This document shows positions 35,957 to 43,787 of a DNA stretch of 64,000 nt, piece by piece. The notes beneath the pieces were generated by a model, which worked only from the letters and a program-made list of their open reading frames with translations, had not been told where the DNA came from and made no database searches. How positions within the stretch are numbered: position 1 is the first letter of the stretch; the number at the start of each line of letters is the position of its first letter. Made by a program: the position numbers and the translations under genes. The stretch comes from Herbidospora yilanensis (GTDB lineage: Bacteria; Actinomycetota; Actinomycetes; Streptosporangiales; Streptosporangiaceae): assembly GCF_001570565.1 (NCBI RefSeq), contig NZ_BBXE01000019.1, positions 1 through 64,000 on the forward strand, in the 5' to 3' direction.

Positions 35957-36721
35957 GTGAGCCGCAAGCCGCTCATCGCCGGCAACTGGAAGATGAACAA
36001 GAACCACCTTGAGGCGATCAAGCTGGTTCAGGAACTCGCCTTCTCCCTGACCGACAAGGACTTCGACAAGGTCGAGGTCGCGGTGCTGCCGCCGTTCACC
36101 GACCTGCGCAGCGTCCAGACGCTGGTCGACGGCGACAAGCTCCGCATCGTCTACGGCGGCCAGGACCTGTCCGCCCACGACGGCGGCGCCTACACCGGGG
36201 AGATCTCCGGCGTCATGCTGGGCAAGCTCGGCTGCACCTTCGTGGCGATCGGCCACTCGGAGCGCCGGCAGTACCACGCCGAGGACGACGCCCTGGTCAA
36301 CGCCAAGGTCCAGGCGGCCTACCGTCACTCGGTGACGCCGATCCTGTGCGTCGGCGAGGGCCTGCCGGTCCGCCAGGCGGGCAACCAGGTCGAGCACACG
36401 CTCGCCCAGGTCGACGGCGCCCTCAAGGGGGTCTCGGCCGAGCAGGCGAAGACGATCGTGATCGCCTATGAGCCGGTCTGGGCGATCGGCACCGGCGAGG
36501 TCGCCACTCCTGACGACGCTCAGGAGGTGTGCGGCGCGATCCGCGTGCGACTCGCCGAGCTGTACGACACCGAAGTCGCCGACGCCGTCCGTATCCTTTA
36601 CGGAGGCTCGGTGAAGTCTGACAACATCGCGGGGATCATGGCACAGCCCGACGTCGACGGCGCGCTCGTCGGCGGGGCCAGCCTCGACCCGGCGGAGTTC
36701 GTGAAGATCTGCCGGTTTTAG
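35957..36721 (+). CDS. tpiA: triosephosphate isomerase
   Basis: 254 aa, GTG start directly after pgk. Complete motifs: GNWKMNK (Lys), [11 protein letters not shown] (electrophilic His), [11 protein letters not shown] (catalytic Glu) and [11 protein letters not shown] (phosphate loop). Interconverts DHAP and GAP for the neighbouring gap. An inverted repeat and probable promoter lie between it and secG. Confidence 0.98.
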   Translation: MSRKPLIAGNWKMNKNHLEAIKLVQELAFSLTDKDFDKVEVAVLPPFTDLRSVQTLVDGDKLRIVYGGQDLSAHDGGAYTGEISGVMLGKLGCTFVAIGHSERRQYHAEDDALVNAKVQAAYRHSVTPILCVGEGLPVRQAGNQVEHTLAQVDGALKGVSAEQAKTIVIAYEPVWAIGTGEVATPDDAQEVCGAIRVRLAELYDTEVADAVRILYGGSVKSDNIAGIMAQPDVDGALVGGASLDPAEFVKICRF

Positions 36722-36752
36722 CGCAGATGTCGGCCTAGCTGGGTCATTATGG

Positions 36753-36780
36753 GGGTGCGACTTGACACCAGGTCGTACCC
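36753..36780 (+). promoter_or_regulatory. inverted repeat around TTGACA before secG
   Basis: GGGTGCGAC (36753-36761) pairs with GTCGTACCC (36772-36780) with one G-U pair. The loop and its border hold TTGACA (36762-36767), a perfect -35. TAGAGC at 36784-36789 could be the -10 at 16-nt spacing. It may be an operator controlling a separate secG-rbpA promoter, or a weak tpiA terminator without a U-run. Confidence 0.4.
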
Positions 36781-36837
36781 TCATAGAGCACGTTTGAATC
36801 GTCATGCCGCTCAGGCGCTATCCGGAAAAGGTCTGCC

Positions 36838-37068
36838 GTGACTATCGGAATCTCCATCGCCCTCATTCTGTCGAGCTGCCTCATGGTGCTGCTGGTTCTG
36901 CTCCACAAGGGCAAGGGCGGCGGTCTGACGGACATGTTCGGCGGCGGCTTCGCCTCGTCGTTCGGCGGTTCGTCCGTCGTGGAGCGCAACCTTGACCGCC
37001 TCACGGTCATCACCGGCGTCGTGTGGTTCGTCTGCATCATCGCGCTCGGCCTGCTGCTCAAGCCGTAG
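36838..37068 (+). CDS. secG: preprotein translocase subunit SecG
   Basis: 76 aa, GTG start. Two membrane helices (~4-24 and ~54-73) flank the GKGGGLTDMFGGG loop typical of SecG. It supports SecYE in protein export. Downstream of tpiA as in M. tuberculosis and other actinobacteria, with rbpA 72 bp further on. Confidence 0.95.
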   Translation: MTIGISIALILSSCLMVLLVLLHKGKGGGLTDMFGGGFASSFGGSSVVERNLDRLTVITGVVWFVCIIALGLLLKP

Positions 37069-37140
37069 CAGCCCCAAGCGTCACATAGGGTTCATTCTCT
37101 CCCCGTGTTCCCCGCGGGGCGATCGAGCGAGGAGTAATCC

Positions 37141-37488
37141 GTGGGTAGTGGCAACGCGATCCGTGGCAGTCGAGTCGGAGCCGGCCCGATGGGCGAGGCC
37201 GAGCGCGGCGAGGCGGCCCCCCGAGTGCGTGTCGCCTTCTGGTGCGCGAATCTTCACGAGACGCGTCCCAGTTTCGCCAGCGACGCGGCCGTCCCGGAGT
37301 TCTGGGACTGCCCCCGTTGCGGCCTGCCCGCGGGTCAGGACCAGGCCAACCCGCCTGCTCCGCCGCGCAACGAGCCCTACAAGACGCACCTCGCCTACGT
37401 GAAGGAGCGCCGGAGCGACAAGGACGGCGCGCAGATCCTCGCGGAGGCGCTGGAGCGGCTGCGTTCCTCCTCGCGTCCGATCTACTAG
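37141..37488 (+). CDS. rbpA: RNA polymerase-binding protein RbpA
   Basis: 115 aa, GTG preceded by CGAGGAGTAA. Actinobacterial transcription activator that binds the principal sigma factor and promotes open complex formation. Seen: N-terminal GNAIRGSRVGAGPMGEAERG, the zinc ligands C35, H39, C57 and C60 (FWCANLH, DCPRCG), and the C-terminal sigma-interacting region KTHLAYVKERRSD. Ends at a strong terminator. Confidence 0.97.
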   Translation: MGSGNAIRGSRVGAGPMGEAERGEAAPRVRVAFWCANLHETRPSFASDAAVPEFWDCPRCGLPAGQDQANPPAPPRNEPYKTHLAYVKERRSDKDGAQILAEALERLRSSSRPIY

Positions 37489-37510
37489 TGCGATCTACCA
37501 GGACTCGCCG

Positions 37511-37544
37511 GAACGGCCCCGCTGCGCAGGCAGCGGGGCCGTTC
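37511..37544. terminator. strong bidirectional terminator
   Basis: GAACGGCCCCGCTGC-GCAG-GCAGCGGGGCCGTTC: a perfect 15-bp stem with a 4-nt loop between the convergent rbpA (+) and amidohydrolase (-) genes. The plus side continues TCGTTCGTC. Confidence 0.85.
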
Positions 37545-37551
37545 TCGTTCG

Positions 37552-39174
37552 TCAGTACACCTGCTCTCCGTCCACGAACGTGGCCCGGACCCTGGTGAGG
37601 GCGATCTCACCGGCCGGCTGGGCGAAGGGGTCGCGGTCGAGCACGACGAGGTCGGCCGGGCGGCCCGGTTCGATCACGCCCGCCGGTGACCCGTTGAGCC
37701 AGGCGCTTCCCTCCGTGTACGCCGTCATGATGGTCCGCAGGTCCAGCGCCTGGCCGGGGAGGAACGGCGTCGCGGAGTGCCCGGCGTGGTGGGAGCCGGG
37801 CGGCTCGACCCGGTTGACCGCGACGTGCATGCCCTCCAGAGGGTCGGCCGACGACACCGGCCAGTCGGAGCCGGCCGCCAGACGGGCCCCCGAGGCGACC
37901 AGGTCGCCGAACGGATACTGCCACGACGACCGGGGTTCGCCCAGGTAGGGCAGGGTGAGCTCGTCCATCTGGGGGCTGTGGGCGGCCCACAGTGGCTGCA
38001 GGTTGGCCACCGCGCCCAGCTTGGCGAAGCGGGGCACGTCGTCGGGGGTGATGATCTGCAGGTGCGCGATGTGGTGGCGGTTGGCCGGGTCGGTGCCCTC
38101 CAGGGAGTCGAGCACCTCCCTGACCGCGCGCTCGCCGATGGCGTGGAAGTGGACCTGGAAGCCCAGCGCGTCGAGTTCGCGGACGTAGCCCTTCAGGAGA
38201 GCGGGATCCACGTAGGAGAGGCCGGTCCCGCCGCAGTGACATGCGATCTCATCCCGGCTCTTGAGATCGGGCCGGCGGTAAGGCTCGATGACCGCGGCCG
38301 TGAAGTTCTCGGCGATGCCGTCCTGCATGATCTTGACGGCCCCGGCGCGGAACCGGTCGAGGCCCTCCGCCGAGGCCCGGCGCTCGACCAGTGACGGGAT
38401 CTGCTCGGCGCCCCGGGCCCGGTCCCACCACAACGCCGCCACGACGCGGGCCTTCAGCAGGCCCTTGCCGGCCACCGAGAGATAGGTGGGGAGCTGGTCG
38501 TCGGAGCCGGCGTACGAGCCGACGATGGCGTCCTGCCAGCCGGTGATGCCCAGGGAGAACAGGTGCCGCTGGGCGTCCAGCAGCGCGGCCTCCTGGTCGG
38601 CGGCCGTGGGGCGGGGGGTGAGCAGGCCGACCAGGTCCATCGCGCCCTCGTGCAGGACGCCGGTCGGGGTGCCGTCGGGGTCGCGTTCGATGCGGCCGTC
38701 GGCGGGGTCGGGGGTGTGCTTCGTGATGCCCGCCCGCTCCAGGGCCCGCGTGTTGACCCAGGCGGCGTGGTGGTCGCGCTGGATCAGGTAGGCCGGGCGG
38801 TCGAGGAAGTCGAGCTGCTCGCGGCGGGGGAGACCGCCGGGGAAGGCGGCCATGTCCCAGCCGCCGCCCTGGATCCACTCCCGGCCGGGGTGGGCGGCGG
38901 CGTACTCGGCGATCTCCTGGAGATAGGCGTCGAGGCCGTACACCTCCGACAGTTCGCACAACGCGCGTTCGAGGCCGGCCTGGACCGGGTGGACGTGGCT
39001 GTCGGTGAATCCCGGCGTGAGCAGGCCTCCGGCCAGGTCGAAGGGCTCGGCGGCCGGGGTGGCGACCTCGTCGGGCGTTCCCGCGGCGGCGATGACTCCG
39101 TCGCGGACCAGCACGGCTTCGGCGAAGCCGCCCGGGGTGAAGACGCGGCCTCCGTGGAACAGGGTCTCGGTCAA
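37552..39174 (-). CDS. YtcJ-type amidohydrolase (Amidohydro_3)
   Basis: 540 aa. Metal-dependent hydrolase with DSHVHP at ~58-63, an inserted domain with QGGGWDMAAFPG, later HFHAIGERAV and HHIAHLQI (metal His), and GSDWPVSSADPLEGM (catalytic Asp) near the end. YtcJ/NfdA-like members cleave amides or N-substituted formamides; the substrate here is unknown. It starts one base after the FAD oxidoreductase stop, so both form one operon and may handle an amine or its amide. Confidence 0.85.
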   Translation of the reverse strand: MTETLFHGGRVFTPGGFAEAVLVRDGVIAAAGTPDEVATPAAEPFDLAGGLLTPGFTDSHVHPVQAGLERALCELSEVYGLDAYLQEIAEYAAAHPGREWIQGGGWDMAAFPGGLPRREQLDFLDRPAYLIQRDHHAAWVNTRALERAGITKHTPDPADGRIERDPDGTPTGVLHEGAMDLVGLLTPRPTAADQEAALLDAQRHLFSLGITGWQDAIVGSYAGSDDQLPTYLSVAGKGLLKARVVAALWWDRARGAEQIPSLVERRASAEGLDRFRAGAVKIMQDGIAENFTAAVIEPYRRPDLKSRDEIACHCGGTGLSYVDPALLKGYVRELDALGFQVHFHAIGERAVREVLDSLEGTDPANRHHIAHLQIITPDDVPRFAKLGAVANLQPLWAAHSPQMDELTLPYLGEPRSSWQYPFGDLVASGARLAAGSDWPVSSADPLEGMHVAVNRVEPPGSHHAGHSATPFLPGQALDLRTIMTAYTEGSAWLNGSPAGVIEPGRPADLVVLDRDPFAQPAGEIALTRVRATFVDGEQVY

Positions 39175-39175
39175 T

Positions 39176-40564
39176 TCAGTGTCCTGTGATCTTGTCGGCG
39201 ATTCTGGCCAGCACGGACGTGCGGGGCACGCCCCCGGCCTCCCGGGCGTCGGCGAGCCGGTAGAGACGGTACATCGCGTGCACCCCCGTCCAGCGCAGGG
39301 GCTCGGGCTCCCACTTGCGGACCCGGCGGCCCACCCACGGGAGCGCGGTCAGGCCGGTGTCGCGGCCGAGCACCAGGTCGCGCAGGGTCCGCCCGGCGAC
39401 GTTGGTCGCGGTGACGCCGTGGCCGGTGTAGCCGCCGGCCCAGCCGAGCCCGGTCGAACGGTCCAGCCCGACGGTGGCGCACCAGTCGCGCGGCACGCCC
39501 AGCACCCCCGACCAGGCGTGCGCGACCCGGGTCGAGCGGGCGGCGGGGAAGAAGCCGAGCAGCAGGCGCCAGAGGGCGTCGACGGTCCAGCCGTGGGTGT
39601 GGCCGCGGTCGTCGACCCTGGAGCCGTAGAGGTAGGGGCGGCCCCGGCCGCCGAAGGCGATGCGGTCGTCGGCGGTGCGCTGGGCGTACATGTAGTAGTG
39701 CGCGAAGTCGCCGAGGAGCTCGTGGCCCCGCCAGCCGACCTCGTCCCAGAAGCCCGGGGGGAGCGGCTCGGTGACGATCATGGAGCTGTTCATCGGCAGC
39801 CAGTCGCGGTGGTTGTCCTTCAGGGTGGCGGTGAACCCCTCGGTGCAGCGGAGGATCACATCGGCGCGGACCGTGCCGCGCGCCGTCGTCACCCGGCCGG
39901 GCGCGATCCCGGTCACCTCGGTGCCCTCGTAGAGCTCGACCCCGAGGTCCTGTACGACCTTCGCCAGCCCCCTGGCCAGTTTCGCCGGCTGCACCCGCGC
40001 ACAGTGGGGGCTCCATGAGGCCGTGAGGGCGCCCTCGACCCGGATGCGCTCGTCGACCGGCACCACCGAGACGTCCTCGGGGCCCCAGCCCCAGGCGTGT
40101 TGCGCCTCGACCTCCTGCTCCAGGCGCAGTGCCTGCGCGGGGGTTCTGGCGACGTTGAAGACGCCGCCCTTCACCACGTCGGCGTCGACGCCCTCGGCCG
40201 CGCAGACGGAGATGACCTCGTCGACGGCGGTGAACAGCTCCCGCTGGAACGCCCGCGCGGCCTCCGCGCCGTGGGTCTTGGCGTAGCGCCGCGGGCTGCC
40301 CGGCAGCAGCCCGGCCAGCCAGCCGCCGTTGCGGCCGGAGGCGCCGAACCCGGCGAACTCCTTCTCCAGGACCACGACGCGGCGCGCCGGGTCGGCCTTC
40401 ACCAGGTAGTAGGCCGTCCAGAGGCCCGTGTAGCCGCCGCCGACGATCGCCACGTCGGCCCGCAGGTCGCCGTCGAGGCGGTGGGCGGGCTCGGGGACGC
40501 CGAGTGCCCGGTACCAGTAGGAGACGTCACCGTTGGCGAAGGAATCGGAGAGCGGAGCGTTCAT
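39176..40564 (-). CDS. FAD-dependent amine oxidoreductase (PuuB-like DAO)
   Basis: 462 aa, ATG start with AGCAGGAT upstream on the minus strand. FAD motif VAIVGGGYTGLWTAYYL at ~39-55, then ASGRNGGWLAG. The C-terminal FAD region is WAGGYTGHGVTATNVAGR. It resembles gamma-glutamylputrescine oxidase-type DAO proteins, whose pathway uses glutamylated polyamines. The downstream amidohydrolase could release the product; no PuuA-like ligase is present, so this is inference. Divergent from the ACT-GNAT gene; the promoter region has ATGGC-N5-GCCAT at 40682-40696 and a near-palindrome TTTGTCATGACGAAA at 40664-40678. Confidence 0.82.
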   Translation of the reverse strand: MNAPLSDSFANGDVSYWYRALGVPEPAHRLDGDLRADVAIVGGGYTGLWTAYYLVKADPARRVVVLEKEFAGFGASGRNGGWLAGLLPGSPRRYAKTHGAEAARAFQRELFTAVDEVISVCAAEGVDADVVKGGVFNVARTPAQALRLEQEVEAQHAWGWGPEDVSVVPVDERIRVEGALTASWSPHCARVQPAKLARGLAKVVQDLGVELYEGTEVTGIAPGRVTTARGTVRADVILRCTEGFTATLKDNHRDWLPMNSSMIVTEPLPPGFWDEVGWRGHELLGDFAHYYMYAQRTADDRIAFGGRGRPYLYGSRVDDRGHTHGWTVDALWRLLLGFFPAARSTRVAHAWSGVLGVPRDWCATVGLDRSTGLGWAGGYTGHGVTATNVAGRTLRDLVLGRDTGLTALPWVGRRVRKWEPEPLRWTGVHAMYRLYRLADAREAGGVPRTSVLARIADKITGH

Positions 40565-40753
40565 AGGGATAATCCTGCTCTATTCGTCACCGACGCCGCA
40601 TCTCACGACGGAACACGTCGTCGAGGGTGGCATTAAGCCCCGTTATGCGAAGTCTTAACAGAATTTGTCATGACGAAACGGATGGCATACCGCCATGTAG
40701 CAGATGCGTAACAACGCTCCTCCAGCCTGGGATGCAGCGGAGGGAGAGAAGTC

Positions 40754-41785
40754 ATGGGGTTTCTGCGGATCAGGACGACGGTCGACGAACGTCCCGGGCG
40801 GCTGGCGTCGCTGGCGTCGGCGCTCGCGGCCAAGGGCGGCAACATCCTCGGCCTGTCCGTGCAACCCGACTCCGACGGCACCGTCGACGAGTTCATCGCC
40901 GACATCCCGGCCTCGGCGGACGACGTGCGGGTCGCCCTTGAGGAGGCCGGCGGCCGGCGGGTCAAGGTCGTCCCGGCGACCGCCCACGAACTGACCGACG
41001 AGCCGACGCGGGTGCTGCTGCTGGCCGCGCGGCTGCGGGCGATGCCGTGGCGGCTCCCGGAGATCCTCGGCGACCTGCTCCGCGCCGACGACGCCCGCTG
41101 GGTGTTCGGCGCCCTGAAGGGTGAACTGCCCGATCCCACCCTGCTGGTGGTGCCGGTGGCGCCGCGCCGGTCGATCCGGTTGCGCCGGACCGGCCTGCCC
41201 TTCACCATGACCGAGGCGGCCCGCGCCGCCGCGCTGGTCCGGCTGGCCCAGCCGCCGGCCGGCCCGGTCACGGCCGAGCGCGACCTGACGCTGGGCGACG
41301 GCACCCGGGTGCGGGTCGAGTCGCTGGCCCCGATCTACCGCGAGGCCGTACGCGACCTGCACGAACGCTGCTCCCCGGAGACCCGCAGGTTCCGCTACTT
41401 CACCGCGGCCCCCAGCCTGCCCCCGAGGGTCTTCGACCGGCTCTGCGACCGGTCGAAGGGCCACTCGCTGGTGGCCGGGCACGACGGCCAGGTGGTCGCG
41501 CTGGCCAGCTTGAACTTCGGCGCCGAACCCGGCACCGCCGAGTTCACCCTCCTCGTCGAGGACCGCTGGCAGGGCCGCGGCCTCGGGGCCGCCCTGGCCC
41601 GGACGCTGCTGGAGGAGGCCCGCGACCTGGGCCTGGCCGAAGTGCGGGCCACGCTGCTCTCCGACAACACGCGCATGCGGAGTCTGCTGATCTCCCTCGG
41701 CGCCACGCTCGGCTACACCGATGACCCCGGTGTGGTCGAGGCGCGGATCGCCGTGGGTGTGCTGGCGCCGGTCGTCCCGGCCTAG
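40754..41785 (+). CDS. ACT-domain-regulated GNAT acetyltransferase
   Basis: 343 aa, ATG preceded by GGAGGGAGAG. Residues ~1-75 are an ACT domain (TTVDERPGRLASLASALAAKGGNILGLS pattern). A linker with partial second fold follows, then a GNAT domain at ~180-325 with EDRWQGRGLGAALARTLLEEA (acetyl-CoA loop) and SDNTRMRSLL. ACT-GNAT proteins are characterised protein lysine acetyltransferases in actinomycetes such as Micromonospora, switched by amino acids. This one probably acetylates metabolic enzymes according to amino acid supply; the effector is not predictable. Confidence 0.85.
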   Translation: MGFLRIRTTVDERPGRLASLASALAAKGGNILGLSVQPDSDGTVDEFIADIPASADDVRVALEEAGGRRVKVVPATAHELTDEPTRVLLLAARLRAMPWRLPEILGDLLRADDARWVFGALKGELPDPTLLVVPVAPRRSIRLRRTGLPFTMTEAARAAALVRLAQPPAGPVTAERDLTLGDGTRVRVESLAPIYREAVRDLHERCSPETRRFRYFTAAPSLPPRVFDRLCDRSKGHSLVAGHDGQVVALASLNFGAEPGTAEFTLLVEDRWQGRGLGAALARTLLEEARDLGLAEVRATLLSDNTRMRSLLISLGATLGYTDDPGVVEARIAVGVLAPVVPA

Positions 41786-41801
41786 ACCGCGCCACACGAA
41801 A

Positions 41802-41842
41802 CATTCCGGTCCGGGGCGGCTCAGGGGCCCCGGACCGGAATG
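41802..41842. terminator. bidirectional terminator hairpin
   Basis: CATTCCGGTCCGGGGC and GCCCCGGACCGGAATG form a perfect 16-bp stem with a 9-nt loop, between the convergent ACT-GNAT and Clp_N genes. No U-run on either side. Confidence 0.75.
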
Positions 41843-41843
41843 A

Positions 41844-42461
41844 TCACTTTCCCGGGTCGGGCGGCGCACCCATCGCGTCGAGCCGCCGGTGGAGGCTTTC
41901 GAGGCTCTCCAGGACCCTCCTCATGGTGTGCCGGTCTTCGCCGTAGCGGCGCAGGGTGGCCTGGATCGTGTGGTCGCCCGGATCGGTCAGCCGGTCGATG
42001 ACCGAGCGGTCCTTCGCGCCCTGAGCGGCCATGCGCCGTTCGAGCGCGTCCTCGACCACCTCGGGCGGGATCCCGCACTCGGCGAGCGCGTGGACGGCGA
42101 TGCCCTGCCCTTCCCGGAGGGTGGCGAGCAGGATGTGCTCGGTGCTGACGTATCTGTCGTTGCGCCGCATGGCCTCACGGAGCGCCAGTTCGAGGATCTT
42201 CTTCGTGCGCGGCGTGAAGGGGAGGTTGGCGGTCTCGGCCGGCGGCGTCCGCGGTTCGCCGACGAGGCGGGCCACGACGGCCCGCATGGGCTCGACGTCG
42301 GCCTGGCACTCGGCGAGCGCCTGGGCGGCCAGGCCGTGGCCCTCCCTGATGAGCCCGAGCATGACGTGCTCGGTGCCGAGGTGGCGGTGGCCCAGGTCGC
42401 GGGCCTCTTCGCTGGCGAGCATGATCACTTGGCGGGCACGGTCGGTGAAACGCTCGAACAC
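41844..42461 (-). CDS. Clp_N-domain-only protein
   Basis: 205 aa, ATG start with GGAGGAAAC upstream. Two Clp_N repeats at ~5-60 and ~80-140 (LGHRHLGTEHVMLGLIREGHG and VSTEHILLATLREGQGIAVHAL), then a charged C-terminal helix. It lacks the AAA+ ATPase modules of ClpC. Such short proteins, like ClpC N-domain paralogues in actinobacteria, may bind substrates or antagonise adaptors at the Clp protease, possibly after heat or antibiotic stress. Inference from family only. Confidence 0.83.
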   Translation of the reverse strand: MFERFTDRARQVIMLASEEARDLGHRHLGTEHVMLGLIREGHGLAAQALAECQADVEPMRAVVARLVGEPRTPPAETANLPFTPRTKKILELALREAMRRNDRYVSTEHILLATLREGQGIAVHALAECGIPPEVVEDALERRMAAQGAKDRSVIDRLTDPGDHTIQATLRRYGEDRHTMRRVLESLESLHRRLDAMGAPPDPGK

Positions 42462-42507
42462 GGGTTTCCTCCGTGTCGTCTCCGTGTGGTGTGGGGGACT
42501 GCCCCCA

Positions 42508-43014
42508 CTATGCGCCGGAAACGGCGGGTGCGCGAAGCGTGTAGACGTGGACCGGCCCGTGCTCGCCCTGGCGGGTGCGGGTGCGGATCATGCCCAGCTT
42601 CTCGGCCAGCCGCCGCGAGGCGGTGTTGGCGGCGTCGGTCTCGGCCACCACCTCGGGCGCGCCCCGGTCGCCGAAGGCGAACGCCACCACCATGCGGGCC
42701 GCCTCCAGCGCGAGACCCTGCCCCTGCCATTTCGGATCTACGCTGTAAAGGAGTTCGGCCGCGTGGTCGTCGGTGGTGCGCAACCCGCACACCCCGATCT
42801 CGTGGCCCCGGACGATCGCCCACAGGCCGTAGCCGTGGGACTCGAAGTCCTCCCGGCTGTCGCTCACGATCTCGGCCACCAGCTCCACCGAGACCAGCGA
42901 GTCGTCGAAGAGGTGCCGCCGCACGCTCGGCTCGTTCCAGTGGACCAGCAGCCACGGGGCGTCCGACGGGGCGATCGGGCGGAGCGTCAGCCGGTCTCCG
43001 CGCAAGTCGGTCAT
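42508..43014 (-). CDS. RimJ-type GNAT acetyltransferase
   Basis: 168 aa, ATG at 43014 with no Shine-Dalgarno. Acetyltransf_3 fold: LRGDRLTLRPIAPSDAPWL, GVCGLRTTDDHAAELLYSVD, PKWQGQGLALEAARMVV (acetyl-CoA loop) and AANTASRRLAEKLGM. Substrate unknown; related proteins acetylate small amines, antibiotics or protein N-termini. TACCCT lies 7 nt before the ATG, so it looks leaderless and shares a divergent promoter with the next gene. Confidence 0.83.
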   Translation of the reverse strand: MTDLRGDRLTLRPIAPSDAPWLLVHWNEPSVRRHLFDDSLVSVELVAEIVSDSREDFESHGYGLWAIVRGHEIGVCGLRTTDDHAAELLYSVDPKWQGQGLALEAARMVVAFAFGDRGAPEVVAETDAANTASRRLAEKLGMIRTRTRQGEHGPVHVYTLRAPAVSGA

Positions 43015-43021
43015 GCGGGCC

Positions 43022-43031
43022 AGGGTATGAC
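43022..43031. promoter_or_regulatory. overlapping divergent -10 elements
   Basis: On the plus strand TATGAC (43026-43031) lies 6 nt before GTG 43038. On the minus strand TACCCT (43027-43022) lies 7 nt before ATG 43014. Both fit leaderless starts. The two elements share two base pairs, so RNA polymerase could use the site in either direction. Confidence 0.5.
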
Positions 43032-43037
43032 CTCTCC

Positions 43038-43787
43038 GTGAACCGTGAAGAGGCTGCCGACCAGCTTTACGCCCTGCCCCCGTCGGAGTTCACCGCCGCG
43101 CGGAACCGGCTCGTCAAGGAGACCGGCGACAAGGAGATCGGGAAGCTGCGCAAGCCCACCGTGCTGGCGTGGGCGGTCAACCAGGTGGTGCGTTCGCACC
43201 CCGCCGAGATCGGGGAACTCCTGGCCGTGGGGGAGGAGATGCGGGCCGCCTGGGCCTCCGGCGACGGCGACGCCCTGGCCGCCCTCGGCCCGCGCCGCGC
43301 CGCCGCCGTCGCCGCGGTCTCCCGCCTGGTGCTGAAGGCCGCGTCCGGCCGGGTGACCTCGCCGGCCGAACTGGAGCAGACCCTCGACGCCGCCGTGATC
43401 GACGCCGACGCGGCCGCCCAGGTCCGCTCGGGACGGCTGGCGGGGGCCCTGAGCTACAGCGGCTTCGTGCCCACCGCGGCCCCTCCCACCTCGGCGGCAC
43501 GCCGCAGGCCCGCCCCCGACCTTTCGGCCCGGGCGGCGGCCGAGGCGGCCGTGGAGGCGGCGCGGGAACGTCACGCGGAATGGGCCGACCGGCTCGGGCC
43601 CGCCGTCGCGGAGCGCGACGAGGCGCTCGAAGGTGTGGCCGAGGCCGAGCGTGCCCTGACCGGGGCGCGGAGACGGGCGTCGGCCGCCGAACAGCGCTAC
43701 GAGGTCGTCAGGAAGGAGGAGTCCAAGGCCCGGCAGGCGCTCACCGACGCCGAGCACACGCTGCGACGCGCGTCTACGGGCAGATGA
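43038..43787 (+). CDS. uncharacterised coiled-coil protein
   Basis: 249 aa, GTG at 43038, apparently leaderless. The N-terminal half is compact and basic (YALPPSEFTAARNRLVKETG, LRKPTVLAWAVNQVVR). A Pro/Ala-rich joint at ~140-165 follows, then a long Ala/Glu/Arg coiled coil to the end (AEQRYEVVRKEESKARQAL). Such proteins recur in actinomycetes without known function. Its last 14 bases overlap the 3' end of the minus-strand oxidoreductase. Confidence 0.75.
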   Translation: MNREEAADQLYALPPSEFTAARNRLVKETGDKEIGKLRKPTVLAWAVNQVVRSHPAEIGELLAVGEEMRAAWASGDGDALAALGPRRAAAVAAVSRLVLKAASGRVTSPAELEQTLDAAVIDADAAAQVRSGRLAGALSYSGFVPTAAPPTSAARRRPAPDLSARAAAEAAVEAARERHAEWADRLGPAVAERDEALEGVAEAERALTGARRRASAAEQRYEVVRKEESKARQALTDAEHTLRRASTGR

